DNA of 64,000 nucleotides from Betaproteobacteria bacterium (GTDB taxonomy: Bacteria > Pseudomonadota > Gammaproteobacteria > Burkholderiales > UBA6910): the NCBI GenBank assembly GCA_016183615.1, contig JACPEG010000039.1:1-64000 (forward strand), given 5' to 3'. Below the pieces are notes generated by a model. That model did no database searches, had not been told where the DNA came from, and saw only the letters and a program-made list of their open reading frames with translations. Below, one piece after another: positions 44,363-53,436 of this stretch (position 1 is its first letter; each line of letters starts with the position of its first letter). A program made the position numbers and the translations under genes.

Positions 44363-46435
44363 GTGACATCGTTTCGCCGGAGTATCAGATGGGCACTCGC
44401 GATCGCGTGGGCCGCGGGCTTGTGGGTCGCGACCGGGGATGCCAGCGCCGCGATCTGCACCTCGGGGAGCGGCGGCACGTGGTTCGCGGCAGCGCGATGG
44501 AGTTGCGGACGGATACCCCTCAGTACCGACGACGTGGTTATTGGGGGCAACCACACAGTCAATGTGGACGCCGCCGGGGCGGTAGGCCAGTCCCTCGACA
44601 TTAGCACGGGCAATGGCAATGGCGGCGTAGCCATTACGGTGGCGAGCGGTACGCTGACCATCGGCGGAAACGTCTCGGTGAACGCCGTAAACCTTGCCAA
44701 CAACCGTGCGAAGACGCTGAACGTGGGGGCGGGAACGCTCAGCGTGGGAGGAAGCCTCACCCTAAGCGGATCGGTAGGAAACCGCGAGGCATCGCTTCTC
44801 ATCAGCACTGGAACCGCGACGGTTACGGGAAGCGTGCTGATTGCAGGCACGAACTCCAATGCGAATATCACATTCTCGGGGGCTGGCACGTTAAATGTCG
44901 GCGGGAACCTGCAGAGCGGCGCGACGTTCACTGCGAGCACTGGGACCGTGAATTTCAACGGCGGGGCTGCACAGCAAATCGGCACTTACACCTACAACAT
45001 CCTCAAGGTCAACAATGCGGCCGGTGCCACGCTCACGGGTGCAACCACGACCTCCGCCCTGACCATAGGGGATGTCACCGCCAGCAGCGTATTCGACGAC
45101 GGCGGCTTCCAGCTTACATCTGCCGGAACCCTGAACCTCACCAGCGGCACCTTCCGGTTGGGATCGGCCACCACGGCGACGACGTTCCCCGGGTTTGGCA
45201 CGCTCAACATTTCGGCTGGCACCACGGTGGAATACGCGGCGGGGGTCGCGCAGACAGTGTCCACTACTCCCGCCTACCAGAACCTCACTTTTTCCGGTGC
45301 CGGAACAAAAACTACCGCTGCAGGAACCCTGTCGGTCGCCGGCAACTGGTCGGTGGGTAGCACCACCGCGTTAAATACCAACAACACGGTGGTCAGCGTC
45401 ACCGGCAATTTCGCCGGGACCGGGTCCGTCACCCAGGGCACCGGGCTCGTCACGCTGGGCGGAGACTGGACCAATACCGGGACCTTCACCGCCAGTTCTG
45501 CGGGTGTGACCCTGACCGGGTCGGGAAAGCAGATCACCGGTCCGGCGGGAGGCATCAGCTTCACCACCCTGACGGTGGACGGCACCTATACCAACAATAA
45601 CGCCGGCACCATCACGGTATCCACGGCCCTGAGCGGCACCGGAACCTTGACCCAGGGAACGAACGCCACCCTTGCCATCGGCGGGACCTCCGGAATCGCC
45701 GGACTCACGGCAACCGCCAACCCCAACACCGTCGTTTACAACGGCAGCGCGGCCCAGACCGTCAAGGCCACCACCTATCACCACCTCACTATCAACAACG
45801 CGAGCGGGGTAAGCCTCGCCGCCGACACGACCGTGAATGGCACGCTCACCCTTCAGGCGGGGAATATTACCACCGGAGCGTCGACGGTGATTACGACGGC
45901 CACCTGTGCGAGCAGCGTGTCGCGGCCCGGTGGAACCCCGGGCCACGTGATCGGGCGATTGCAAAAGGCGATACCGACAGGCAACTCCAGCTGCACCTTC
46001 GAAGTTGGCGACGCCACCGGCTACACGCCGGTGGACACCGCTTTTACCGGCGTCACCGTGGCGGGGAATGTGCTCGGCACGACCGCCACTCCGGATCATC
46101 CCAATATTTCGACCTCGGGCATCAACTCCGCGAAGAGCGTGAACCGCTATTGGACGCTGACCACGCCGGCGACCGGAAGCCTTCCGACCGGCGGCTCCTA
46201 CGACGCCACCTTCAACTTCCTGGCAGGCGACGTGGATGGCGGCGCGAGCACCGGTTCGTTCATCGTGAAGCGCTTCTCGGGGGGTACTTGGTCTTCCACC
46301 ACAACAGGAACCCGCACGGCGACCAGCACCCAGGCGACAGGGCTCACCGGGTTCGGGGATTTCGCCGTCGGCGAGCCGGGAACGGCAAACTTTTCCCGCG
46401 AGAAGGAGTTTATCTACACGAGAGAGCTTTATTGA
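44363..46435 (+). CDS. mshQ: MshQ-like exported beta-repeat protein
   Basis: 690 residues from the GTG at 44363, which has GGAG 8 bases upstream (GTGs at 44333 and 44354 are alternatives). A signal peptide ends GDASA. The body consists of repeated short beta strands rich in Gly, Thr, Ser and Asn (GTLTIGGNVSVN, GTLSVGGSLTLSG, GTLNVGGNLQSG), suggesting a beta-solenoid. The end (GLTGFGDFAVGEPG) resembles a common C-terminal element of such proteins. Position after mshP makes it the mshQ equivalent, perhaps an adhesin at the pilus tip. I do not see the DUF6701 domain expected in Vibrio MshQ. Confidence 0.7.
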   Translation: MTSFRRSIRWALAIAWAAGLWVATGDASAAICTSGSGGTWFAAARWSCGRIPLSTDDVVIGGNHTVNVDAAGAVGQSLDISTGNGNGGVAITVASGTLTIGGNVSVNAVNLANNRAKTLNVGAGTLSVGGSLTLSGSVGNREASLLISTGTATVTGSVLIAGTNSNANITFSGAGTLNVGGNLQSGATFTASTGTVNFNGGAAQQIGTYTYNILKVNNAAGATLTGATTTSALTIGDVTASSVFDDGGFQLTSAGTLNLTSGTFRLGSATTATTFPGFGTLNISAGTTVEYAAGVAQTVSTTPAYQNLTFSGAGTKTTAAGTLSVAGNWSVGSTTALNTNNTVVSVTGNFAGTGSVTQGTGLVTLGGDWTNTGTFTASSAGVTLTGSGKQITGPAGGISFTTLTVDGTYTNNNAGTITVSTALSGTGTLTQGTNATLAIGGTSGIAGLTATANPNTVVYNGSAAQTVKATTYHHLTINNASGVSLAADTTVNGTLTLQAGNITTGASTVITTATCASSVSRPGGTPGHVIGRLQKAIPTGNSSCTFEVGDATGYTPVDTAFTGVTVAGNVLGTTATPDHPNISTSGINSAKSVNRYWTLTTPATGSLPTGGSYDATFNFLAGDVDGGASTGSFIVKRFSGGTWSSTTTGTRTATSTQATGLTGFGDFAVGEPGTANFSREKEFIYTRELY

Positions 46436-46480
46436 TCGGTTCAGTATAGGTCAAGGAACCGAGTTTCTTGGAAAAAACAT

Positions 46481-46507
46481 TTGACAACAAGATGTTATTG
46501 CTATAAC
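46481..46507 (+). promoter_or_regulatory. Sigma70 promoter of the mshI block
   Basis: TTGACA (46481-46486) and TATAAC (46502-46507) are 15 bases apart, or 16 if ATAACT is used. The first is a perfect -35 hexamer in an AT-rich patch 27 bp before mshI. A 7-bp hairpin (TCGGTTC / GAACCGA, about 46437-46463) just upstream may end the mshQ transcript. Confidence 0.65.
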
Positions 46508-46533
46508 TTCAAGTTAAACATCGATCGGAAAAT

Positions 46534-47481
46534 ATGCTGGGCATCTGGAGGAAGACAAAGCAGGAGCCGGGCTGGCTCGCTATTGGCGTATCGGCCAATG
46601 GCGTGACGCTGGCCCACGTCAGGATAAACTCCGGCGCAAAGCCGGTAGTCACGCAGTGTGCCTTCCGCCCCTTGGCGCCGGTAAATGCCGAGGGAATGGA
46701 GCGGCTGAGGAAGGAACTCCATCTCGGCAACTACGCCTGCACCACCTTGCTGAACGCGGGGGAGTACCAGATCCTGCTAGTGGACGCCATGAATGTGCCT
46801 CCCGACGAGCTCAAGGCGGCGATCCGCTGGCGCATCAAGGATCTCCTGACCTATCACGTGGATGACGCCACGGTTGACGTACTGCAGATCCCCGGGGACA
46901 AGGGGGTCGGCGTGCGGCCCCAGGGCATGTACGCCATCGCCGCCCCCAACGACACGATTCAGCAGCGGATTTCCCTTTTCGAGGCGGCGAAGATCCCGCT
47001 TTCGGTCATCGACATCCAGGAAACGGCCCAGCGCAATATTGCCGCCCTGTGCGAAGAGCCCGGGCGCGGGCTGGCGATGCTGTCTTTCAATTCCGACGGC
47101 GGGCTGCTGACGATCACCAAGGAAGGCGAGCTGTACCTGACGCGCCGCATCGACGTGGGCCTCGGCGACGTGCAGGACGCAGACGAGAACCTGCGGCGGG
47201 AGAATTTCGACCGGGTCACCCTGGAGCTTCAGCGCTCCCTCGACCATTTCGACCGGCAGTACCATTTCGTGACCCTCAGCAAGGTGCTGCTGGGGCCGAT
47301 ACCGGACCCGGAACCGCTGCGGGCTCACCTGGCCACCAACCTTTATCTGCCGGTCGAAACGCTGGACCTTTCCCGGGTGCTCGATCTGAGCGCGGTGCCC
47401 GATCTGACGGACGGAGAAACCCAGGCCGCCTGCCTGAAGGTGCTGGGGGCTGCGCTGCGCCATGAGGAGAAGGCCCTGTGA
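46534..47481 (+). CDS. mshI: MSHA biogenesis protein MshI (PilM-like)
   Basis: 315 residues with an actin-like ASKHA fold: N-terminal WLAIGVSANGVTLAHV, central IRWRIKDLLTYHVDDATVDV, and MLSFNSDGGLLTITKEGELY (about 185-204). It is the cytoplasmic partner of the PilN-like protein encoded next and part of the pilus alignment complex. Its stop overlaps the next start (GTGA). Confidence 0.87.
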   Translation: MLGIWRKTKQEPGWLAIGVSANGVTLAHVRINSGAKPVVTQCAFRPLAPVNAEGMERLRKELHLGNYACTTLLNAGEYQILLVDAMNVPPDELKAAIRWRIKDLLTYHVDDATVDVLQIPGDKGVGVRPQGMYAIAAPNDTIQQRISLFEAAKIPLSVIDIQETAQRNIAALCEEPGRGLAMLSFNSDGGLLTITKEGELYLTRRIDVGLGDVQDADENLRRENFDRVTLELQRSLDHFDRQYHFVTLSKVLLGPIPDPEPLRAHLATNLYLPVETLDLSRVLDLSAVPDLTDGETQAACLKVLGAALRHEEKAL

Positions 47482-48107
47482 GCCAGCAGATCAACCTCTT
47501 CAGCCCCATCTTTCTGAAGAAGAAGAAGTATTTTTCGGCCGTGACCATGCTGCAGGCCCTCGGCCTGATCGTGCTCGGCTCGGCGGTGTTCTGGGGCTAC
47601 GCCGTGTCCCAAGTGTCGAGCCTGGGCCGGCAGGCGGTGGAGACGGATAAACGGTTGAAGGTGGAGCGGCAGCGCTTTGCCCGCCTGAGCGCGGAGTATT
47701 CCCCCGAGAGGAAAAGCAAGGAGCTCGAAGCGGAGGTCAAGAAGGCCGAAGCCCAGGTGCGCTCCCGGCAACAGATCGTGGACGTCCTGAGAAGCGGGGT
47801 TCTGGGAAACACCGAGGGTTACTCGCAGTACTTTCGCGCGTTTGCGCGCCAATCGATCAACGGCCTTTGGCTCACCGATCTCAGCATCGTCGGCGCAGGC
47901 AGCGAAATCGGTGTGGGCGGGCGGGTCCTCAGCCCCGAACTGGTGCCGGCCTATGTGCAGCGGCTGCGGCAGGAGCCCGTGATGGAAGGCAAATCCTTCG
48001 GGTCGCTGCGCATCCAGCGGCCGAGACCGGCAGCGGCGCCGGGCGCGCCCAGTGTGGCTTACCTGGAATTCAGCCTGCAGTCGGCCGCGTCGGGGGCAGC
48101 GAAATGA
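47478..48107 (+). CDS. MSHA biogenesis protein MshI2 (PilN-like)
   Basis: 209 residues. The cytoplasmic N-terminus INLFSP is the PilN-type element that docks into the PilM-like partner; one membrane helix (about 24-45), a coiled coil (about 50-95) and a ferredoxin-like periplasmic domain follow. GTG start inside the mshI stop. A 166-bp repeat-bearing gap separates it from the PilO-like gene, unusual within a tight operon. Confidence 0.83.
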   Translation: MSQQINLFSPIFLKKKKYFSAVTMLQALGLIVLGSAVFWGYAVSQVSSLGRQAVETDKRLKVERQRFARLSAEYSPERKSKELEAEVKKAEAQVRSRQQIVDVLRSGVLGNTEGYSQYFRAFARQSINGLWLTDLSIVGAGSEIGVGGRVLSPELVPAYVQRLRQEPVMEGKSFGSLRIQRPRPAAAPGAPSVAYLEFSLQSAASGAAK

Positions 48108-48126
48108 ACCTGGAAAAAGTCGTTAA

Positions 48127-48254
48127 CCACGGGGAGCACGGGGAGAAACAAGGGGAAACAACCTGGTGGGGAAACGCGGGGTGCGACCTACTGGGTGGGG
48201 CCCAATGCATCGGCAACATGTTGAATTTCCCCGTGCCCCCCGTGTTCCCCGTGG
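48127..48254. repeat. CACGGGGA-family inverted repeat inside the msh operon
   Basis: The left arm (CCACGGGGAGCACGGGGAG, from 48127) and the right arm (TTTCCCCGTGCCCCCCGTGT and on to 48254) pair imperfectly around about 77 bases. Related elements occur at 53303-53420 and, more distantly, at 62551-62627. There is no gene in this 166-bp gap. Confidence 0.75.
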
Positions 48255-48273
48255 CTGAAATGAGGTATTCGGA

Positions 48274-48918
48274 ATGAAGGCCTGGCTCAACGCGCTTGCC
48301 GACCGGATCGACAATCTGGCCCTGCGGGAGCGGGCGCTGATCTTCGCCATGGCGGCCCTGATCGTCGTTACCCTCATCAATGTCGCGCTGCTCGATCCTC
48401 TGCTGTCCAAGCAGCGCGCCTCGTCGCAACAGGTGGTGCAGCAGCAGCGGGAGATTGCCGGGATCCAGGAGCGGATTCAGGTACTGGTGCAGGCGAAGCC
48501 GAGCGACGTGGATGCCGCGAACCGGGCACGACTGGAGCAGTTGCAACGTCAACTCGCAGACGCCGATGCGTTTCTGCGCGGAAAGCAGGATCACCTGGTT
48601 CCCCCCAAGAAAATGGCCGAGCTGCTGCAGCAGTTGCTGGCGCGGAACCGGGGCCTGCAGCTTGTCCAGCTGAAAACCCTGCCCGCCACCCCTCTCGCCG
48701 GAGGGGGTGCCGGCGTCGCCCAGATGTTCCAGCATGGGGTGGAGATCTCGGTGCGGGGCAGCTACCTGGACCTGCTGGACTACATGGCGCAATTGGAAAA
48801 GCTGCCGTGGCAAATGTACTGGGCCAGGGTCAGCCTCACCGTGGAAATCCATCCCACCGCGCAGCTGACGTTGACGCTTTACACCCTGGGGCTCGAAAAG
48901 ACATGGCTCGCGGTCTAG
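48274..48918 (+). CDS. mshJ: MSHA biogenesis protein MshJ (PilO-like)
   Basis: 214 residues: short cytoplasmic N-terminus, one membrane helix (LIFAMAALIVVTLINVALL, about 24-42), a Gln-rich coiled coil (about 47-110) and a periplasmic ferredoxin-like domain ending TLTLYTLGLEKTWL. GAGG lies 8 bases before the ATG. It pairs with the PilN-like protein to tie the inner membrane to the secretin. Confidence 0.85.
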   Translation: MKAWLNALADRIDNLALRERALIFAMAALIVVTLINVALLDPLLSKQRASSQQVVQQQREIAGIQERIQVLVQAKPSDVDAANRARLEQLQRQLADADAFLRGKQDHLVPPKKMAELLQQLLARNRGLQLVQLKTLPATPLAGGGAGVAQMFQHGVEISVRGSYLDLLDYMAQLEKLPWQMYWARVSLTVEIHPTAQLTLTLYTLGLEKTWLAV

Positions 48919-49433
48919 CCGAAAGCAACCGTAGGGCGGGCTGTGCCCGCCGCTTACGGCCGGCGGCCGCAAAGCCTGCCCCGGACTCGATCCGGCGCCG
49001 CCTTACGCGGAGCCGGCCGTCGTGGCGCCTTGGGGGTATGCTCGCCGCCCTGGTTGTGGCATATTCCGCGCAGGCGGCCGAGGCGCTGCCCGATCCGACC
49101 CGGCCGCCCCCTGGAGTGGCTGTTCCCGGGCCGACCCCGGGGATCGGGGCAGCGCCGGCCGGGCCGGTACTCCAGTCCGTGTACCTCTCGGCTACCCGGC
49201 GCGCGGCGATCATCGACGGCCAGGTGGTGGAGCTCGGAGGCAAATTGGGGGACGCTCGGCTGATCAAGGTGAGCGAATCGGAGGCGGTGCTCAAGGGTCC
49301 CGAGGGGATGCAGACGCTGCGATTGTTCCCAAGCGTGGAAAAGCGGGCATTGACGCCGGAACCGGCCAAGGGCGCCAGGGCCGGGGTCAGGGAACGGCGG
49401 ACGTCGAAGGGGGCGACGAAAGAAACCAAATGA
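48903..49433 (+). CDS. mshK: MSHA biogenesis protein MshK (PilP-like)
   Basis: 176 residues if started at the ATG overlapping the end of mshJ. The first 45 codons are basic low complexity and cover a short GC palindrome (GGGCGGGC / GCCCGCC), so the ATG at 49038 (131 residues, directly giving a signal peptide LAALVVAYSAQA) may be the true start. The mature part has DPTRPPPG and a small beta domain (LQSVYLSATRRAAIIDGQVV, about 102-121), matching MshK. The stop overlaps mshL (ATGA). Confidence 0.75.
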   Translation: MARGLAESNRRAGCARRLRPAAAKPAPDSIRRRLTRSRPSWRLGGMLAALVVAYSAQAAEALPDPTRPPPGVAVPGPTPGIGAAPAGPVLQSVYLSATRRAAIIDGQVVELGGKLGDARLIKVSESEAVLKGPEGMQTLRLFPSVEKRALTPEPAKGARAGVRERRTSKGATKETK

Positions 49434-51175
49434 AAAGAATACTCGCCATTGCGTTGGGCGCGATCGTTCTGGCCGGCTGCGCGGCCACTCCGGCGATGCG
49501 GAGCGGCGCGCCCGAAGCCGTGAGCGTCGAACTGGCCAAGGCGGCCCAGGAACGGCCCAAGGCGGCCCAGCCTGACACGGTGTCGGGCGCCCTGCTGCCC
49601 CCGCTCAAGGTGGAAATGCCCAAGGCAGGCGACCGGCCCCTCGATCCCAAGTTCGACCTTGTCGTGAACAATGCGCCGGCGGCCCAGGTCTTCATGGGCA
49701 TTGTGTCCGGCACCCGCTACAGCATGCTGGTTCACCCCGACATCACGGGGACCATCTCGGTCAACCTCAAGGACGTCACCGTGCTCGAGGCCCTGGAGAC
49801 CATCCGCGAGTTATACGGCTATGAATACAAGATGGACGGCCCCCGGATCTTCATCCAGCCGATTTCCCTACAGACACGGGTATTCCAGGTGAACTACCTG
49901 ACGGGGCAACGGCAGGGGAAATCGGAAGTCCGGGTGAATGCCTCCACCGGCATCCCGGTCGGGGGAACGGCCGGGGCACCGGCACCCGCGGCGGCCGGAG
50001 GCACGGGCACCGTCCAGAGCAGCAATATCACCACCACGTCGAACACCGACTTCTGGAACGAGCTCAAGGCCTCGCTGGATGCGATAGTCGGGCAGGGCCA
50101 GGGGCGCAATGTGGTAGTGAGTCCGCAGACGGGGGTGATCGTGGTCCGCGCGATGCCCGAGGAATTGCGCAACGTTGCCGCCTATCTCAAGGCCTCCCAA
50201 CTGGCGGTGGAGCGGCAGGTGATATTGGAGGCCAAGATCCTCGAGGTCGAGCTCAAGGACGGGTACCAGCAGGGAATCAACTGGGCGGCGTTCCGCACCG
50301 GCGGAAACAGCCGTTTGTCGATTGGCTTGGGAGACCAGGGTTCAGTCCTGCAAAACAGCGGCCCCCTGGCCTCCGGTGTCACCACGATCGATGCCACCAC
50401 CCGCACATTCACCGCTCCCCAGCTGCTGTCGGACCCGGGTGCCAACCTGATTACTGCTGCCACGGCTGTGGGAGGACTGTTCGGGCTCGCTTTTCAGACA
50501 AGCAATTTTGCTGCGCTGCTTTCGTTCCTGGAAACCCAGGGGACGGTTCACGTGCTGTCCAGTCCCCGGATTGCGACTCTTAACAACCAGAAGGCTGTGC
50601 TGAAGGTAGGACAGGATGAGCTGTTTGTCACCAACGTTACCGGAGGAACCACAACTGTAGGCGCCGTGACCACCGGCACCACCCTTACGGCGCCCACGGT
50701 GACATTCCAGTCATTCTTCTCCGGCGTGGCACTCGACGTTACGCCGCGCATTGACGAGGCGGGCAACATCATTCTGCATATCCATCCGTCCATCAGTTCG
50801 GTGACTCAGGATGAACGGCAAATCGATACCGGCGCTTCGGGAACCTTCCGGATTCCGGTGCCGCGCAGCTCGGTGCAGGAAACGGACAGCATCGTGCGGG
50901 CACAGGATGGCCAGATCGTTGCGATCGGCGGGCTCATGAGCCAGCGGCAGAACACCGGCCGCTCCCAGGTGCCCGGGGCGGGCGACGTCCCCGTACTCGG
51001 CAATCTCTTCCGGCAACGCAGCGAGAGCGCGGAAAAGCGTGAGTTGGTTATCCTGCTCAAGCCCACCATCGTCCGGAGCGACCGGGAATGGGCGCAAAGC
51101 ATCCAGGAGAGCCGCGACCGCGTCGAGAGGCTTAGCCCGAATATCCCCGGCGCCCTGCCGCCGCAGAACAAGTGA
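49430..51175 (+). CDS. mshL: MSHA outer-membrane secretin MshL
   Basis: 581 residues. Lipoprotein signal with lipobox VLAGC, an N0-like domain (about 60-130, with VHPDITGTISVNLKDV), a secretin N-domain interrupted by a Gly/Ala/Thr-rich linker (about 165-200), and the C-terminal secretin domain with VHVLSSPRIATLNNQKA, VALDVTPRIDEAG and VPVLGNLFRQR. It forms the ring through which the pilus exits. Translationally coupled to mshK. Confidence 0.93.
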   Translation: MKRILAIALGAIVLAGCAATPAMRSGAPEAVSVELAKAAQERPKAAQPDTVSGALLPPLKVEMPKAGDRPLDPKFDLVVNNAPAAQVFMGIVSGTRYSMLVHPDITGTISVNLKDVTVLEALETIRELYGYEYKMDGPRIFIQPISLQTRVFQVNYLTGQRQGKSEVRVNASTGIPVGGTAGAPAPAAAGGTGTVQSSNITTTSNTDFWNELKASLDAIVGQGQGRNVVVSPQTGVIVVRAMPEELRNVAAYLKASQLAVERQVILEAKILEVELKDGYQQGINWAAFRTGGNSRLSIGLGDQGSVLQNSGPLASGVTTIDATTRTFTAPQLLSDPGANLITAATAVGGLFGLAFQTSNFAALLSFLETQGTVHVLSSPRIATLNNQKAVLKVGQDELFVTNVTGGTTTVGAVTTGTTLTAPTVTFQSFFSGVALDVTPRIDEAGNIILHIHPSISSVTQDERQIDTGASGTFRIPVPRSSVQETDSIVRAQDGQIVAIGGLMSQRQNTGRSQVPGAGDVPVLGNLFRQRSESAEKRELVILLKPTIVRSDREWAQSIQESRDRVERLSPNIPGALPPQNK

Positions 51176-51231
51176 GGACGAGCCAATGGGGACGGCGCCT
51201 TTCAATTGCGACGAAGTAGGGGGAGACCGAT

Positions 51232-52125
51232 ATGTACCACGCCCACTTCGGACTACGTGAACCACCGTTCAGCCTGACGCCGGACACCAGCTTCTTTTTC
51301 GCCTGCTCCAGCTACCAGGAGGCTCTGAATACGCTGCTGGTGGCTGCCAAGAACGGTGAGGGCTTCATCAAGATCACCGGCGAGGTGGGCAACGGAAAGA
51401 CGCTGCTCTGTCGCAAGTTCATCGCCACGTTGGGACCATCCTTCGTGGCGGCCTACCTTCCCAACCCCTACCTGGAGCCCAAGAGCCTGCTCTTGGCGCT
51501 GGCCGATGAATTCAACGTGGCGATCGACCGGGGCGCGGACCAGCACCTGGTGCTGAAGGCGATTACCCACGCGCTGCTCAATTTTGCCCGCGCCGGCAAG
51601 CGGGTAGTGGTGTGCCTCGACGAGGCCCAGGCGATGCCGCTCGAAAGCCTGGAGGTTTTGCGGCTGCTCACCAATCTGGAGACCGAGAAGCGCAAGCTCA
51701 TGCAGGTGGTGCTGTTCGGGCAACCGGAACTGAACGAGCGGCTGAAGGAGCAGTCGGTGCGCCAGCTCCGCCAGCGCATCAGCTTCCAGCACCAGTTGGG
51801 CGGGCTGCGCAAGGATGAAGTGGACCTCTATCTCAGCCACCGGCTCAACGTGGCCGGCTACCAGGGCGGCCGGCTGTTCGGCAAGAGCGCGGTGAAGCTG
51901 CTGCATCGGTTCAGCGGCGGCACCCCCCGCCTCATCAACATTCTGGCCCACAAGGCGCTGATGCTGGTCTTCGGCGAGGGCGGCCAGCAGGTGCTGCCGC
52001 GCCACGTGCAGACGGCGGCGAACGATACGCCGGCAGTCCGCGGCCCGCTGCTGCTGCGCTGGGTGTGGGTGGGCCTCACCATGCTGATCGTATCGGGCGG
52101 GCTGGGCTGGGTGTTGATGCAGTGA
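51232..52125 (+). CDS. mshM: MSHA biogenesis ATPase MshM (ExeA-like)
   Basis: 297 residues: AAA ATPase with Walker A GEVGNGKTLL (about 46-55) and Walker B VVVCLDEAQAM (about 123-133), the opening YHAHFGLREPPFSLTPD typical of ExeA/MshM, and one C-terminal membrane helix. It probably helps assemble the secretin using ATP. GGGGAGA precedes the ATG; the stop overlaps mshN. Confidence 0.9.
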   Translation: MYHAHFGLREPPFSLTPDTSFFFACSSYQEALNTLLVAAKNGEGFIKITGEVGNGKTLLCRKFIATLGPSFVAAYLPNPYLEPKSLLLALADEFNVAIDRGADQHLVLKAITHALLNFARAGKRVVVCLDEAQAMPLESLEVLRLLTNLETEKRKLMQVVLFGQPELNERLKEQSVRQLRQRISFQHQLGGLRKDEVDLYLSHRLNVAGYQGGRLFGKSAVKLLHRFSGGTPRLINILAHKALMLVFGEGGQQVLPRHVQTAANDTPAVRGPLLLRWVWVGLTMLIVSGGLGWVLMQ

Positions 52126-53285
52126 GCGTCATCAATCAGGTACTGCAGGACCTGGAGAAACGGGGCGTTCCCCGCGGCCCCGCCGAATCCATGGGTAGCC
52201 AGGTGCGGGCGGTTTCCGGGCGCTCGCCTGGGCGCTGGCCGTTGGCCGCCGCGGTCGCCGCCGCGGTCGCAGCGGCGGCAGCGGTGTGGTTCCTCTCCAA
52301 CAGGACGGGGCCTGCCCCCGTCGCGCTGGCGACCCGCGCTTCGGAGACGCCGAAATCCTCGGTCGCGGCGTCACCGCCAGTCGCCGAGGCGGCGCAGCCC
52401 GCGTCGCGCCTGAGTATGGAACTGAGCGCCGTCCCCGCGCCCCGGAGCGATGCGACGCAGACGGGGGCGTCCCAGCCGATGGACCAGCGTCCCGCCCCCG
52501 CGCCGAAGCCCGAGCCGCGATCCGAACCGGAGAAGCCGGCCGCCGCGAAGGCCGTTGCGAGAAACGCGTCGCCAAAGGAAACCCAGGCTCCGGCGGCAGG
52601 CCAGGACGCGCAGGCCGCGGCCCCGTTCATCGCCAAAGCGCCAGCCGGGACCGGAAATTCTTCCAGGTCCGAGGAGGCCTCCCGGCAGTTCAAGCAGGTA
52701 TCGCCCCAGCAACGGGCCGAAAACGAGTTCCGCCGAGCCGTCGGTCTCATGCAGCAAGGCCGGGTGTCGGAGGCAGTGGAGGGCTACGGTCTGGCCCTGC
52801 AGATCGATCCGGGTCATGAGGCAGCGCGCCAGGTGCTGGTGGGCTTGCTCATCGAAAACAAGCGGGTCGGAGCGGCGGCGGGCCACCTGCAGGAGGGCCT
52901 CAGGATCAACCCCAAGCAGGTGGGCTTCGCCATGACCCTGGCGCGCATTCAGGTGGAGCGGGGGGAACTGGGGCCGGCGGTCGAGACCCTGGAGAAAGTC
53001 CGGGCGTATGGACAGAGCCAGCCGGATTACCGGGCCTTCCTGGCGGCGCTGCTGCAGCGCCAGTCGCGCCACAGGGAGGCCATCGAGCATTACCAGGCAG
53101 CAGTGCGCGCCGCTCCCTCGGCGGGGGTCTGGCTCATGGGTCTGGGCATTTCTCTTGAGGCAGAGCAGCGGATTGCCGAGGCGCGGGAAGCCTTTCAGCG
53201 CGCCCACGCGACCAACACCCTGAATCCGGAACTCGCCGCTTTCGTGGACCAGCGGTTGCGACAGATTCAACAGTCGAAGCAGTAA
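52122..53285 (+). CDS. mshN: MSHA biogenesis TPR protein MshN
   Basis: 387 residues from a GTG overlapping mshM, opening VSVINQVLQDLEKRG as in MshN. One membrane helix (about 42-60) is followed by a long Pro/Ala/Glu-rich disordered stretch (about 65-190) and TPR repeats (about 200-385). It is the last gene of the second msh block. A periplasmic scaffold role is inferred from layout. Confidence 0.87.
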   Translation: MSVINQVLQDLEKRGVPRGPAESMGSQVRAVSGRSPGRWPLAAAVAAAVAAAAAVWFLSNRTGPAPVALATRASETPKSSVAASPPVAEAAQPASRLSMELSAVPAPRSDATQTGASQPMDQRPAPAPKPEPRSEPEKPAAAKAVARNASPKETQAPAAGQDAQAAAPFIAKAPAGTGNSSRSEEASRQFKQVSPQQRAENEFRRAVGLMQQGRVSEAVEGYGLALQIDPGHEAARQVLVGLLIENKRVGAAAGHLQEGLRINPKQVGFAMTLARIQVERGELGPAVETLEKVRAYGQSQPDYRAFLAALLQRQSRHREAIEHYQAAVRAAPSAGVWLMGLGISLEAEQRIAEAREAFQRAHATNTLNPELAAFVDQRLRQIQQSKQ

Positions 53286-53302
53286 CCCGGAATGAACTCT
53301 TC

Positions 53303-53420
53303 ACCGCGGGGAACACGGGGACCAGGGGCGAAGCGAACCATTGCGTTAGTTGATCCTCGTGCTTGTTGGGTACGGGGTTGCGAGTGCCGAAGCCTTTGAT
53401 TTTCCCCGTGCCCCCGTGGT
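53303..53420. repeat. CACGGGGA-family inverted repeat after mshN
   Basis: ACCGCGGGGAACACGGGGA near 53303-53321 pairs with TTTCCCCGTGCCCCCGTGGT at 53401-53420. It occupies the 151-bp space between the convergent mshN and comF genes and could serve as a bidirectional transcript end. Same family as 48127-48254. Confidence 0.75.
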
Positions 53421-53436
53421 TCAACTGTTTTGAGGT

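Noticed and set aside
48919..49037. Basic N-terminal extension of MshK as a functional domain
   Set aside because: The stretch covers a GC palindrome and is low complexity; a normal signal peptide begins at 49038, so the extension is probably untranslated.
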